Below are positions 34,778-43,918 of a stretch of DNA of 64,000 nt, one piece after another. How positions within the stretch are numbered: the stretch's first letter is position 1; every line of letters starts with the position of its first letter. Below the pieces are notes generated by a model, which saw only the letters and a program-made list of their open reading frames with translations, was not told the origin of the DNA and searched no databases. The position numbers and the translations under genes were made by a program. Source of the stretch: Selenihalanaerobacter shriftii (GTDB lineage: Bacteria; Bacillota; Halanaerobiia; Halobacteroidales; Acetohalobiaceae); contig NZ_FUWM01000003.1 of the NCBI RefSeq assembly GCF_900167185.1, forward strand, positions 1 to 64,000, in the 5' to 3' direction.

Positions 34778-37150
34778 TTAACTAACATCTATAAGATCAA
34801 AATTATCTCCAAATTTTATTTCAATTAAATCCTTTAATAATTTATTTTCGGGTTTAATAAAATTAGGATCTATATCTACTAAATTAAAAGCCTCTTTTCT
34901 AGCTATCTCCAATATATGACTATCTCTTAATAAATTAGCTATCTCTAAATCAGGTAATCCATGCTGTCTCGTTCCAAAAAACTCTCCCGGTCCTCTTAAC
35001 TTCAAATCTTCTTCTGCGATTACAAAGCCATCTGTCGATTGAGTCATAATCTTCATTCTTTCTTCTCCAGTTTCAGTACTAGGATCTGCTATTAGAATAC
35101 AATAAGATTGATGCTGCCCTCTTCCTACTCTACCTCGTAGTTGATGTAACTGAGCTAAACCAAAGCGTTCTGCATCCACAATTAACATTAAAGTAGAATT
35201 AGGGACATTCACCCCAACTTCAATTACTGTAGTAGCTACCAAAATATTTATCTCTTGGTCACGGAACTTACCCATAACCTCTTCCTTCTCATCTGCTTTC
35301 AATTGACCATGTAATAGACCAACATTAAATCCAGGGAATATATCATTAATTAACTTATCAGACATCTCTACAGCAGAACTAACGTCTAATTTTTCCGATT
35401 CTTCTACTAAAGGACATACTACATAAGCTTGTCTTCCCGCTTCTAACTCTTGTCTGATAAAAGAAAAAATCTTTGAATAAGCTTTCTTAGTTCTCCATTC
35501 AGTAACTACTGGTTTTCTACCAGGTGGTAATTCATCAATAACTGATAGTTCTAAATCACCATATAATGTTAAAGCTAAAGTTCTAGGAATAGGAGTTGCT
35601 GTCATTACTAGAACATCCGGGTTTTCTCCTTTTTCTTTAAAAGTAGCCCGCTGTCTAACACCAAATCTATGTTGTTCATCAGTAATAACTAAACCTAAAT
35701 TATCAAAATTAATCCCTTCTTGAATTAAAGCATGAGTTCCAATTACAATATCTAAATTACCAGTTTCCAGTTCATCTAATACCGCTTCTTTCTCTTTAGC
35801 AGTTAAACTTCCAACTAATAATCCTACCTCAACTCCATATCTACTTAAAGACTCTTTTAAACTTAAATAATGCTGTTCAGCCAAAATTTCCGTTGGCGCC
35901 ATCATCGCTCCTTGATAGCCACTACTGACAGCTTTTAAAAGAGCTAAAGTAGCAATTACCGTCTTTCCTGACCCTACATCTCCTTGAATCAATCTATTCA
36001 TTTCTTTCTTACTTTCCATATCTTCTTTAATCTCAGCCCAAACTTTAGCCTGAGCTGATGTTAATTCAAAAGGTAAATCCGTTAAATAATTATTAATTAT
36101 TCCATCTCCACTGTTATGTACAATTCCATCTTCTTCAGTAATTAAATCAATTCTTCTTAAAGCCATACCTAACTGTAGAATAAATAACTCATCAAAGACC
36201 AATCTTTTTCTTGCTTCCTCTACATCTTCTATTTTATCTGGAAAATGAATCATCTTTAAAGCCTCTTTAATTCCTAATAAATTATACTTCTCTCTTAATT
36301 CTGTCTCTAAAAACTCTGGAAATTCATCTAAGTATTCATCAATGAGGCTCTTTACTATCTTTCGTAACATATTCTGACTAAGTCCTTGAGTTGTTGAGTA
36401 AATCGGTAAAACTCTTCCTACATAAAGATTATCATTATTATTAATTAATTCATAATTAGGATTACTCATTTGTAATTCTCCGTATTCCTTCTTTACTTTC
36501 CCACTGAAAGCTACAGGTATACCTCGATTGAAATTATTTTTGATGTAAGGTTGATTAAACCAAACCCCAGTCAGACTTCCAGTTCCATCGCCAATTACTA
36601 TTTTAGTAATCGTTAAACCCTGACGTGGTCTAATCTCTTCGATATTTATTACTTTGCCTTCGACAGTTACTTGATTTCCAGGGGTTAATTCTCTAATCTG
36701 ACAATTAGTACTCCAGTCTCGATAATCTCGAGGAAAATAAAATAACATATCTCTAACAGTTTGTACTCCTAAATGAGCTAATTGTCCTGCCCGTTTCTTG
36801 CCTACACCTTTTATATATCTAATCGATTCCTGCCATAACTGAGGTAATTCTTCCTTATTAGTCTCGTTATCCTCAATTAAAGTAGCTAACCTAGTAAATA
36901 ACTCTCTACTCTCAGCTAATTTCTTCTTTCTAATTGGTATTCTAACTTCTGAATAATCTTCAAATAAACTATTTAATTTATTTACTACATTCATAATCTG
37001 ATCATCATCTACTACTTTAGTTAACTTATTCAACCAATTTAGAATATAAGAATCAAATCCACCAATAACTGACGAATTATTATAATTTATCTTTCGTTCT
37101 ATAGATAACGGTTTTTTTAATTTTTGTAAGATATCGCCTTGTTCTGTCAT
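34778..37150 (-). CDS. recG: ATP-dependent DNA helicase RecG
   Basis: 790 aa from the ATG at 37150 behind GGGGTG; a start at 37180 has no site. An extra N-terminal helical region of ~110 residues is typical of Clostridial RecG. Then come a wedge/OB domain (~170-260, VTVEGKVINIEEIRPRQGLTI) and the SF2 helicase core: QGDVGSGKTVIA (Walker A), DEQHRFG (DEQH box), MTATPIPRT (motif III), TTVIEVGVNVPN and QLRGRVGRG (motif VI), plus a TRG hairpin region (GEFFGTRQHGLPD). It remodels stalled replication forks and branched DNA. Confidence 0.95.
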   Translation of the reverse strand: MTEQGDILQKLKKPLSIERKINYNNSSVIGGFDSYILNWLNKLTKVVDDDQIMNVVNKLNSLFEDYSEVRIPIRKKKLAESRELFTRLATLIEDNETNKEELPQLWQESIRYIKGVGKKRAGQLAHLGVQTVRDMLFYFPRDYRDWSTNCQIRELTPGNQVTVEGKVINIEEIRPRQGLTITKIVIGDGTGSLTGVWFNQPYIKNNFNRGIPVAFSGKVKKEYGELQMSNPNYELINNNDNLYVGRVLPIYSTTQGLSQNMLRKIVKSLIDEYLDEFPEFLETELREKYNLLGIKEALKMIHFPDKIEDVEEARKRLVFDELFILQLGMALRRIDLITEEDGIVHNSGDGIINNYLTDLPFELTSAQAKVWAEIKEDMESKKEMNRLIQGDVGSGKTVIATLALLKAVSSGYQGAMMAPTEILAEQHYLSLKESLSRYGVEVGLLVGSLTAKEKEAVLDELETGNLDIVIGTHALIQEGINFDNLGLVITDEQHRFGVRQRATFKEKGENPDVLVMTATPIPRTLALTLYGDLELSVIDELPPGRKPVVTEWRTKKAYSKIFSFIRQELEAGRQAYVVCPLVEESEKLDVSSAVEMSDKLINDIFPGFNVGLLHGQLKADEKEEVMGKFRDQEINILVATTVIEVGVNVPNSTLMLIVDAERFGLAQLHQLRGRVGRGQHQSYCILIADPSTETGEERMKIMTQSTDGFVIAEEDLKLRGPGEFFGTRQHGLPDLEIANLLRDSHILEIARKEAFNLVDIDPNFIKPENKLLKDLIEIKFGDNFDLIDVS

Positions 37151-37209
37151 TAAATACACCCCAAATTTTAAACAAATCACATTATATTATTAAGAATTCC
37201 CAATTTTAC

Positions 37210-38070
37210 TTATAATATTACAATCCCTAAAGCACCAGGACCTATATGAGTACCAAGCACTGGACTAATTTCAGAAGTCATTATATTATCCCAATCTGTT
37301 AAACCCTCTAACTCTGCTTCTAAATTATCTAAATCTTTTTTAGCATCCCCATGTAACAAGCCTAACTTTGGATCAATAGATAAATTTCGATTATCTAGCT
37401 CTCTTTTAACTAAACGTTTTACCTTCTTAAAAAGTCGTTTCTTCCCTCTCACTTTAGAATAAAGATCAACCTCTCCAGTTTCATTCACTTTTAAAATCGG
37501 TTTGATATTTAATAAGTTACCTACAAAAGCACTGGCTTTACCTATCCTTCCACCTTTCTCTAAATACTCTAATGTATCAACTGTAAATAAAACTGTCACT
37601 GCTTCAACCCTTCTTTCAATCCCTGTTACTATTTCTTCTATTACTAATCCTTGCTTAATGGCTTCAATAGCATATAAAACTAAAAACCCTATTCCTAACG
37701 AAGCACTTTTAGAATCTATTACTCTAATATCTATATCTTTTTCTTCTTGCACCCTATCTGCAGCTAACTTAGCTGACCTATAAGTTCCACTTAATTTACT
37801 AGAAAGATGAATTGAGATAATAGTATCATAATCATCTGCTAATTCTAAATACTTCTCTTTAAACTTACCCATTGCTGGTTGAGAAGTAGTAGGCAACTCT
37901 TGAACTTCTTTTAATTTCTTAAAAAACTGCTCAGAAGATATATCAACTTTATCTGCAAAAAATTGATTAGCAAAGTTAACTGTTAAGGGAACCATATCCA
38001 CTTCTAATTCATCTAATCCATCTAATGATAAACCAACAGTACTATCAGTAACAACCTTAATTGATGTCAT
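37210..38070 (-). CDS. DegV family fatty-acid-binding protein (FakB-type)
   Basis: 286 aa. It has the DegV fold signatures IKVVTDSTVGLS at the N-terminus, TSQPAMGKF, ISIHLSSKLSGTYRSA and the C-terminal GTHIGPGALGI, whose residues hold the fatty-acid carboxylate. In Firmicutes such proteins present fatty acids to the kinase FakA. The FakA-type gene lies 27 bases upstream on the same strand, so they probably form one functional pair that activates fatty acids to acyl-phosphates. Confidence 0.85.
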   Translation of the reverse strand: MTSIKVVTDSTVGLSLDGLDELEVDMVPLTVNFANQFFADKVDISSEQFFKKLKEVQELPTTSQPAMGKFKEKYLELADDYDTIISIHLSSKLSGTYRSAKLAADRVQEEKDIDIRVIDSKSASLGIGFLVLYAIEAIKQGLVIEEIVTGIERRVEAVTVLFTVDTLEYLEKGGRIGKASAFVGNLLNIKPILKVNETGEVDLYSKVRGKKRLFKKVKRLVKRELDNRNLSIDPKLGLLHGDAKKDLDNLEAELEGLTDWDNIMTSEISPVLGTHIGPGALGIVIL

Positions 38071-38097
38071 AAATTATCTCCTGCCTTTACATAAATC

Positions 38098-39777
38098 TTA
38101 TTCAACTGATATTAAATAGTAATATAACGGCTGTCCTCCAGAATAGATTTCTATATCTAAATCTTTAAATTTTTTATTTAATCTTTCTTCTAAATCCTCT
38201 ATTTCTTCAGACTTAACCTCTTTTCCAGTATATATAGTAACTAAAAAATCATCTTCTATAACTAATCTATCTAATAACTTACCAACTACTTCTTCTTTAT
38301 CTTCATTTACAACTTCAATATTGCCATCTATTATACCTAATATATCTCCCTTGGTTATCTGTAAGTCATTAACTGAAGAGTCACGCACAGCATAAGTAAC
38401 CTGTCCAGTCTTTACTGTATCAATCTCATCTTCCATCATTTCATTAACTTCCGTAAAATCCCCAACTGGATTAAAACTCATCATAGCAGCAACCCCCTGA
38501 GGAATAGATTTAGTTGGTAAAATGCTAACTTCTTTATCTGTTACTTCAACAACCTGTTTAGCTGCAGAAATTACATTTTTATTATTAGGCAATATAATAA
38601 TCCTATTAGTCTTCACTTCCTCAGCAGCTGCCAATAAATCTTTAGTACTAGGATTCATAGATTGACCGCCTTCTACAATATAATCTACTCCTAAATCTTC
38701 AAATAACTCTATAATACCGTCTCCGGCAGCCACAGCTATAAGTCCTATCCTATCTTCTAAATTCTTCTCTATTAAATTATCCTCTGTTTCATGAATATTA
38801 GTAACCTTTGACCTTTCTTGACTCTCTACTTCCATATTATCAATCTTAATCTTAGTAAGTGATCCTAACTTCAAAGCTTCTTCTAATACTAGGCCAGGCT
38901 GATTAGAATGAATATGAACCTTAACAAACTCATTACCCTTTACAACTAATAGAGAATCTCCATACTCTTTCATCTCTTCTTGCACATCTAATCTAGAAAT
39001 ATCCGTATTATTTATTAAAAATTCAGTACAATATTTATATTCTAAATCTCGACCTGAATCTTTTGAACACGGCTCTCTATTAATACGAATTATATTAGGA
39101 CTTCTTTCAATAACTTCATCTGAAATAAATGATTCATAAATACCTCGCAAAAATATTTCATAACCCTTTCCACCAGCATCAACAACATTAGCTTCTTTTA
39201 ATGTAGATAATAATTCAGGAGTCTTATTAACAGATTCAGTTGCTTTATTAACAACTATTTCTAAGAATTCAACTATATTATCCTCATCTTCTGCTAATAA
39301 AGTAGCAAATTCACCGGTTTCTCTAGCAACAGTTAAAATGGTTCCTTCAACCGGTTTCATCACTCCTTTATATGCTCTTTTGGCTGCATTCTCTAAACCT
39401 TTAGCAATCTCAAATACACCGATTTCTTCCTTATCTTCAATTGTTTCTGAAAAACCTCGCAATAACTGTGAAAGAATAACTCCTGAATTTCCTCTAGCTC
39501 CCATTAAAGCCCCATTAGTAAACTCTGCTAATAAACCGCCTGCTGAATCTATATCTAAATCTTTAATTTCATTAGTAGCCGTTGATAATGTTAAATACAT
39601 ATTAGTTCCTGTATCGCCATCAGGGACTGGAAATACATTTAAAGAATCGATATCTTCTTTATAATTTGCAAAATAATTTAATGAAAAAGTTAATGCATCT
39701 TTCAATTTTGTCCCATTTAATTTATATATTTCAATTTCTTCTTTTCCAGTCGCAGACTTATTATTAGCCTGTTTCAC
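38098..39777 (-). CDS. fakA: Fatty acid kinase FakA-type protein (DAK2/DhaL domain)
   Basis: 559 aa. The N-terminal DhaL (DAK2) kinase domain contains NVFPVPDGDTGTNM, where the Asp residues bind Mg-ATP, and GARGNSGVILSQ. The middle domain (~230-330) and the C-terminal DegV-like domain (~340-555, IGLIAVAAGDG, ILPNNKNVISAAKQ) complete the FakA/YloV layout. It phosphorylates fatty acids bound to FakB. The start overlaps the end of asp23 by 14 bases. Confidence 0.9.
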   Translation of the reverse strand: MKQANNKSATGKEEIEIYKLNGTKLKDALTFSLNYFANYKEDIDSLNVFPVPDGDTGTNMYLTLSTATNEIKDLDIDSAGGLLAEFTNGALMGARGNSGVILSQLLRGFSETIEDKEEIGVFEIAKGLENAAKRAYKGVMKPVEGTILTVARETGEFATLLAEDEDNIVEFLEIVVNKATESVNKTPELLSTLKEANVVDAGGKGYEIFLRGIYESFISDEVIERSPNIIRINREPCSKDSGRDLEYKYCTEFLINNTDISRLDVQEEMKEYGDSLLVVKGNEFVKVHIHSNQPGLVLEEALKLGSLTKIKIDNMEVESQERSKVTNIHETEDNLIEKNLEDRIGLIAVAAGDGIIELFEDLGVDYIVEGGQSMNPSTKDLLAAAEEVKTNRIIILPNNKNVISAAKQVVEVTDKEVSILPTKSIPQGVAAMMSFNPVGDFTEVNEMMEDEIDTVKTGQVTYAVRDSSVNDLQITKGDILGIIDGNIEVVNEDKEEVVGKLLDRLVIEDDFLVTIYTGKEVKSEEIEDLEERLNKKFKDLDIEIYSGGQPLYYYLISVE

Positions 39778-40126
39778 CTACCCTCACTCCTTGAACATTT
39801 ATATTTATTTCACACGTTTCAATTCCAACATCTTCTTCTAAAGTATATTTTACTTTATTCATAATATTATTTGCTACCTCAGAAATATTCACCCCATACT
39901 CTAGTATTATATATAGGTCCACCACTGTGATGTCATCTCTAATTACAACCTCTATTCCTCTACTCAAATTCTCTTTCCCTAATAAATTAGCTAAACCTTC
40001 TTGTACTCCTTGAGAAGACATCCCTACTAATCCATAACACTCCATAGCAGCCAAACCAGCTATTTCCGAAATAACTCCCTCAGCAATTACAATCTTCCCA
40101 AATTCATTCTTTAATTCTTGTTCCAT
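39764..40126 (-). CDS. Asp23/Gls24 family envelope stress response protein
   Basis: 120 aa, the usual YloU length. IVIAEGVISEIAGLAAMECYGLVGM is the Asp23 signature, and VVIRDDITVVDLYIILEYGVNI and VNINVQGVRV complete the domain. It almost always precedes the fakA homologue in Firmicutes and is divergent from rpmB, as here. Its role is poorly known (envelope stress in Staphylococcus). Confidence 0.9.
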   Translation of the reverse strand: MEQELKNEFGKIVIAEGVISEIAGLAAMECYGLVGMSSQGVQEGLANLLGKENLSRGIEVVIRDDITVVDLYIILEYGVNISEVANNIMNKVKYTLEEDVGIETCEININVQGVRVGETG

Positions 40127-40142
40127 ATTATTTCACCCTCCT

Positions 40143-40337
40143 TTAATCTACTAAGTCATTCAAATCCGATACTAACTCGTCAAGGTCTATATCATGGCTC
40201 TGAGCTACATCTTTAATTTTCTCTGAATTTGCTCCTAAACAGTCACTACAACCAAGATTGTGCTTAACAAAAACATCCCTAGCCTCTGGATACTCTTTCA
40301 ATACTTCTAAAATAGCCATATCCTTGGTTATTTTCAT
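40143..40337 (-). CDS. DUF1858 domain protein
   Basis: 64 aa. It starts with MKITKDMAILEVLKEYPEARDVF and holds the GCSDCLGA motif, two Cys typical of DUF1858 (a small redox or metal-linked domain, function unknown). The gene lies 16 bases upstream of asp23, likely first in the asp23-fakA-fakB-recG direction of transcription. The ribosome-binding site GGAGGGG lies upstream of the ATG. Confidence 0.8.
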   Translation of the reverse strand: MKITKDMAILEVLKEYPEARDVFVKHNLGCSDCLGANSEKIKDVAQSHDIDLDELVSDLNDLVD

Positions 40338-40418
40338 CTCCTACCCCTCCTACTTAAATTATTATTCAACAGATTACAAAAAAATCCTTCCATAAAGCAC
40401 TAAATGAATAAATTAGCC

Positions 40419-40448
40419 TTGCCTTTTAGTACTAACTTATGTTAAAAT
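40419..40448 (+). promoter_or_regulatory. Promoter of rpmB
   Basis: TTGCCT, a 17-base spacer and TTAAAA (or TAAAAT at 18), about 50 bases before the AAGGAGGTG ribosome-binding site. Confidence 0.5.
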
Positions 40449-40512
40449 AGTTAAGTGAGTTTGATAATATACTTATAGTATATATCTGCTTTTAATTAAG
40501 GAGGTGTTAGAT

Positions 40513-40743
40513 GTGGCAAGATATTGTGAGATTTGTGGAAAAGGTTCTAATAAATCAAATGCTGTAACAAGAAGAGGTAAAGCTAAAAAAGAAGGTGGAG
40601 TAGGTCGTAATATAACTGGACGTGCCAAGCGAACTCAAAAACCTAACTTACAAAAAGTAAAAGCTATCGTAGATGGTAGCCCTAAGCGAATTAAAGTTTG
40701 TACTAAATGTTTAAAAGCAGGTAAAGTAGAACGTGCATATTAA
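40513..40743 (+). CDS. rpmB: 50S ribosomal protein L28
   Basis: 76 aa from the GTG at 40513, 8 bases after GGAGG; a GTG at 40504 overlaps that site. [11 protein letters not shown] and VCTKCLKAG give two CxxC pairs, so it is the zinc-binding form of L28. [22 protein letters not shown] is the typical basic region. Single gene, divergent from the asp23 operon as in most Firmicutes. Confidence 0.93.
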   Translation: MARYCEICGKGSNKSNAVTRRGKAKKEGGVGRNITGRAKRTQKPNLQKVKAIVDGSPKRIKVCTKCLKAGKVERAY

Positions 40744-40764
40744 TTAAAAATTAATATATTTTGC

Positions 40765-40796
40765 AGATCCAGATGGGATACATCTGGGTCTTCATC
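40765..40796 (+). terminator. Terminator of rpmB
   Basis: AGATCCAGATG/CATCTGGGTCT stem (one wobble), 5-base loop, then TCATCTTTT. Confidence 0.7.
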
Positions 40797-40928
40797 TTTT
40801 AATCTACTTTTCTTTTACTTAAGCTATTCCTCCCCTTCCATCCTTTTCATGCATCTTTAAAGCTTTATTCTTCAGTAATATCTATTATAACCTCCACTTT
40901 AATATAACTAATTCTACAATACAAATAT

Positions 40929-42545
40929 TTAATGATATAATTTATTACTCTGTTTATTATAATCAGGCAATACCTTAGGTGAAGTTTGATTAATTTGAAT
41001 TCCTAACTCTTCTAATTTAATATTATATTCTTTTATATGTTCTAAATTTAATTTACCAAGTTGAATTTTTCGTGCTTTATCTGCAGCATTCTTACCACTT
41101 CTTCTTCCAAATACTATAATATCAAGTAAAGAATTTCCCATTAATCTATTTCGTCCATGAACACCACCAGCAACTTCACCGGCTGCAAAAAGATTCGTAA
41201 TCTTACTTTCAGTTCTTTCATTAATTTTAATTCCACCATTTTGATAATGTAACGCAGGATAAACCAAAACCGGTTCTTTAGTAACATCAATTCCAAATCT
41301 AGCAAACTGTCTAACCATGGCTGGTAATTCCTCTTGGATAGTCCCTTGACCATGCTTAAGATCAATCAAAGGGATATCTAACCATACTCCTTTTAGACCT
41401 GAAGAAGTCTTTACACCTTTATTCCTCTCTTCACATTCCCTAATAATAGCCGCTGCACTAACATCTCTAAGCTCTAAAGGATTAATGAAGCTTTCACCAT
41501 TAATATTTACTTCTTGCGCCCCTAATGATCTAGTCCTTTCACTAACTAATAAACCTACTACTGGCTGAGGGAATATTGCTCCTGTTGGATGATACTGCAT
41601 TGAATCCATAAATATTAATTTAGCACCCACTCGATAAGCCATCACCAAACCGTCAGCTGTAGCTCCATAATGATTAGTAGTAGCAAATCCACCGGTATGT
41701 AAACGACCAATTCCACCGGTAGCTAATATTACAGTTTTAGCCTTTATAATTGAATAACTTTCAGATTCTAAATTATAAAGAATGGCTCCTGCAGCCTGTT
41801 CCTTATCATCTAAAATTAATTCTACCGCTGGAGCGAACTCAATTACTTTAATTCCTTTATTCCTAACTTCATCTCTTAAATTATGCATAATCTCTAAACC
41901 AATATAATCTTTCGCAAAGTGGATCCGTCTTTTTGAATTACCTCCACCTTTCCTTAACTTCATTCTCCCTTCCTCATTCTTATCAAAAATTACTCCTAAC
42001 TCTTCTAACCATTTAATAACCATGGGAGCATCATATACTAAAGCCTCTATTAATTCAGGAATATTTTTGAAATGTCCACCACCTATAGCATCCAAATAAT
42101 GTAGCGCTGGAGAATCATTCTCATCTACAGCAGCCTGAATTCCTCCTTGAGCCATAATAGTATTGGCATCTCCATGACGTAACTTAGTTGCTAATAGCAC
42201 ATCTACCCCTTGCTCAGAAGCTGCTAAGGCTGCCGCTGATCCAGCACCGCCTCCTCCAATTACTAATACATCAGTCTCATATGATATTTCTTTTAAATTA
42301 ATTTCACCTAAATCAACTTTACTCTTAGCTTCAAGTAGATCAATCAATTCATTTGACATTCTATCTCCTTGATTAACTCCTACTTTCAGTTCTCTAAATC
42401 TAGCCTCAATATAGTCGGGATGATAATTACTTAATAGTTTTTCTGCTTCTCTATCATCTAGTCTAGGAAACTCTTCATTTATTCTCTCTTCTCTAGTTGC
42501 TTCAACTTTTTTTATTGAATCTTCCATAGATGGCAGATACTCCAT
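40929..42545 (-). CDS. Fumarate-reductase-like FAD flavoprotein subunit
   Basis: 538 aa. After a ~90-residue helical N-terminal extension comes the Rossmann dinucleotide motif VLVIGGGGAGSAAAL. RHGDANTIMAQGGIQAA follows, without the His at the SHT site used for covalent FAD in SdhA/FrdA. Active-site features of the fumarate reductase/succinate dehydrogenase class remain: MQYHPTGA, LVSERTRS, ALHYQNGGI and NRLMGNSLLD. The C-terminal capping helix region is short. It forms an operon with an Fe-S protein and a tetraheme cytochrome. Likely a membrane-linked reductase of fumarate or a related unsaturated acid; the substrate is not certain. Confidence 0.8.
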   Translation of the reverse strand: MEYLPSMEDSIKKVEATREERINEEFPRLDDREAEKLLSNYHPDYIEARFRELKVGVNQGDRMSNELIDLLEAKSKVDLGEINLKEISYETDVLVIGGGGAGSAAALAASEQGVDVLLATKLRHGDANTIMAQGGIQAAVDENDSPALHYLDAIGGGHFKNIPELIEALVYDAPMVIKWLEELGVIFDKNEEGRMKLRKGGGNSKRRIHFAKDYIGLEIMHNLRDEVRNKGIKVIEFAPAVELILDDKEQAAGAILYNLESESYSIIKAKTVILATGGIGRLHTGGFATTNHYGATADGLVMAYRVGAKLIFMDSMQYHPTGAIFPQPVVGLLVSERTRSLGAQEVNINGESFINPLELRDVSAAAIIRECEERNKGVKTSSGLKGVWLDIPLIDLKHGQGTIQEELPAMVRQFARFGIDVTKEPVLVYPALHYQNGGIKINERTESKITNLFAAGEVAGGVHGRNRLMGNSLLDIIVFGRRSGKNAADKARKIQLGKLNLEHIKEYNIKLEELGIQINQTSPKVLPDYNKQSNKLYH

Positions 42546-42580
42546 TAGAATCCTCCTATCATTTATTTAATAATATATCT

Positions 42581-43258
42581 TCAATTAGTAATATCCCGTT
42601 CAATATATAACTGTTGTAATTCTTCTTTAGGCATATATTTTAACTTTCTTAACTCTTCATCATACCTTCCTTCCTGAGTTTCTAAAATTCTTTTATCTAA
42701 ATTTTGATCCTTTATCGTTAAGTATCTACCATATAATCTACGTGCTAAAATTCCGATATTATACTGTTCTAGACCCCGCGGACAACGCGAAGCGCATAAT
42801 CCACACATAATACAATCAAAAGATTTCTCTGCGGCGTCTTTAAACTTACCTTCCTTAGCTAAAGCTACATAATTTAACGGTTTCAGACCTTGAGGACATA
42901 CCTTAACACAGGATTTGCACCCTATGCAATCTTTAACCTCCGGATATAATTCAACAACCTGCTCAGCTGTAGTTTGAAGAGCATCCATATCATATAAACG
43001 TTTATTGGATAAAAAGAATGGTAGTTGTGCTAAATACATATTAGGTTCAACTACTTTCTGACAAGCTAAATCAAAGCGTAATCTATGATCATCTTTAAAC
43101 CTATAAAAAGTAGCACATGCACCACAAAAGCCACTACGACAGCCACAACCTCTAATAATCTTATATCCAGCCTGCTCAAAAGCATTTAAGATAGTAGCCT
43201 CTGCTGAAATTTGATATTCTTTGCCCATAATATAAATAGGAATCGATTCTTTTAACAT
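42581..43258 (-). CDS. Iron-sulfur subunit of reductase complex (FrdB/SdhB-like)
   Basis: 225 aa. The N-terminal plant-type 2Fe-2S domain has its Cys set in CGCRSGFCGAC and ACQK. The C-terminal part has two cluster motifs, CIGCKSCVKVCPQG and CIMCGLCASRCPRG. Both are CxxCxxCxxxCP, so two 4Fe-4S clusters are expected, rather than the 3Fe-4S seen in classic FrdB. It would pass electrons from the cytochrome to the flavoprotein. Gene spacing is 35 bases to the flavoprotein gene and 75 from the cytochrome. Confidence 0.82.
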   Translation of the reverse strand: MLKESIPIYIMGKEYQISAEATILNAFEQAGYKIIRGCGCRSGFCGACATFYRFKDDHRLRFDLACQKVVEPNMYLAQLPFFLSNKRLYDMDALQTTAEQVVELYPEVKDCIGCKSCVKVCPQGLKPLNYVALAKEGKFKDAAEKSFDCIMCGLCASRCPRGLEQYNIGILARRLYGRYLTIKDQNLDKRILETQEGRYDEELRKLKYMPKEELQQLYIERDITN

Positions 43259-43333
43259 TTAGACCTCCTCCTGTAAGTTATTATCCTATCCTTTATATCT
43301 TTTTATGTCATAAAGAATATTCCAAAAGAGGTT

Positions 43334-43753
43334 CTAATGGGCAGTAGACTTATGACACATCGCACATTCCATGTCAGATTCTATACGTTTTTGATGATCT
43401 TCTGGTATAGATGGAACTTTTTCTTCTGACCTATGACAATCAATACAATTCTTATTAGCTACATGAGCATTCAAATCACTTTGGTCTGGAGAGCTTATTA
43501 AATAAGTTACTGCTTGTTCAGCTCCTTGTGCTTTAGTCTTTAAGTAGCCACTAAAACCTGGCTCTTCATGACATTCTAAACATTTAACTTCACTATGTGC
43601 TGAACGGCTCCAACTTTCATAGGCTGGATCCATGATATGACAGTTATTACAGAATTCCGGACTCTCTGTAGAACCCTTAATTCCTAAGCTTAAAATAATA
43701 GCGCTTAAAATTATTCCGGCATCAAACATTATATTCTTTAAGTTGAATTTCAT
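43334..43753 (-). CDS. NapC/NirT-like tetraheme cytochrome c, membrane anchored
   Basis: 139 aa. One N-terminal membrane helix (AGIILSAIILSLGI, ~11-25) precedes four CxxCH heme sites: CNNCH, CLECH, CIDCH and CAMCH. The size and spacing fit a minimal NapC/NrfH-type quinol dehydrogenase. The gene starts the operon with the Fe-S protein and flavoprotein. It implies c-type cytochrome maturation elsewhere and a quinone pool, unusual for a mostly fermentative order. Confidence 0.85.
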   Translation of the reverse strand: MKFNLKNIMFDAGIILSAIILSLGIKGSTESPEFCNNCHIMDPAYESWSRSAHSEVKCLECHEEPGFSGYLKTKAQGAEQAVTYLISSPDQSDLNAHVANKNCIDCHRSEEKVPSIPEDHQKRIESDMECAMCHKSTAH

Positions 43754-43852
43754 GAATTATCTCCTCGCCTTCTAATAATTTCATAATATATTATTAATTT
43801 CATCAAATTTAGCCAAATACCTTTATAATGAATATAAATCTTCTCACTAATA

Positions 43853-43890
43853 CAAATAGAGCGACTATTATTTAATAGACGCTCTATTTG
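43853..43890. terminator. Terminator of methyltransferase module 1 (BCCT end)
   Basis: CAAATAGAGCG/CGCTCTATTTG stem with an inner self-pairing loop. Confidence 0.75.
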
Positions 43891-43918
43891 TAACTTCTAT
43901 TTAAATTTATGTTGTTTA

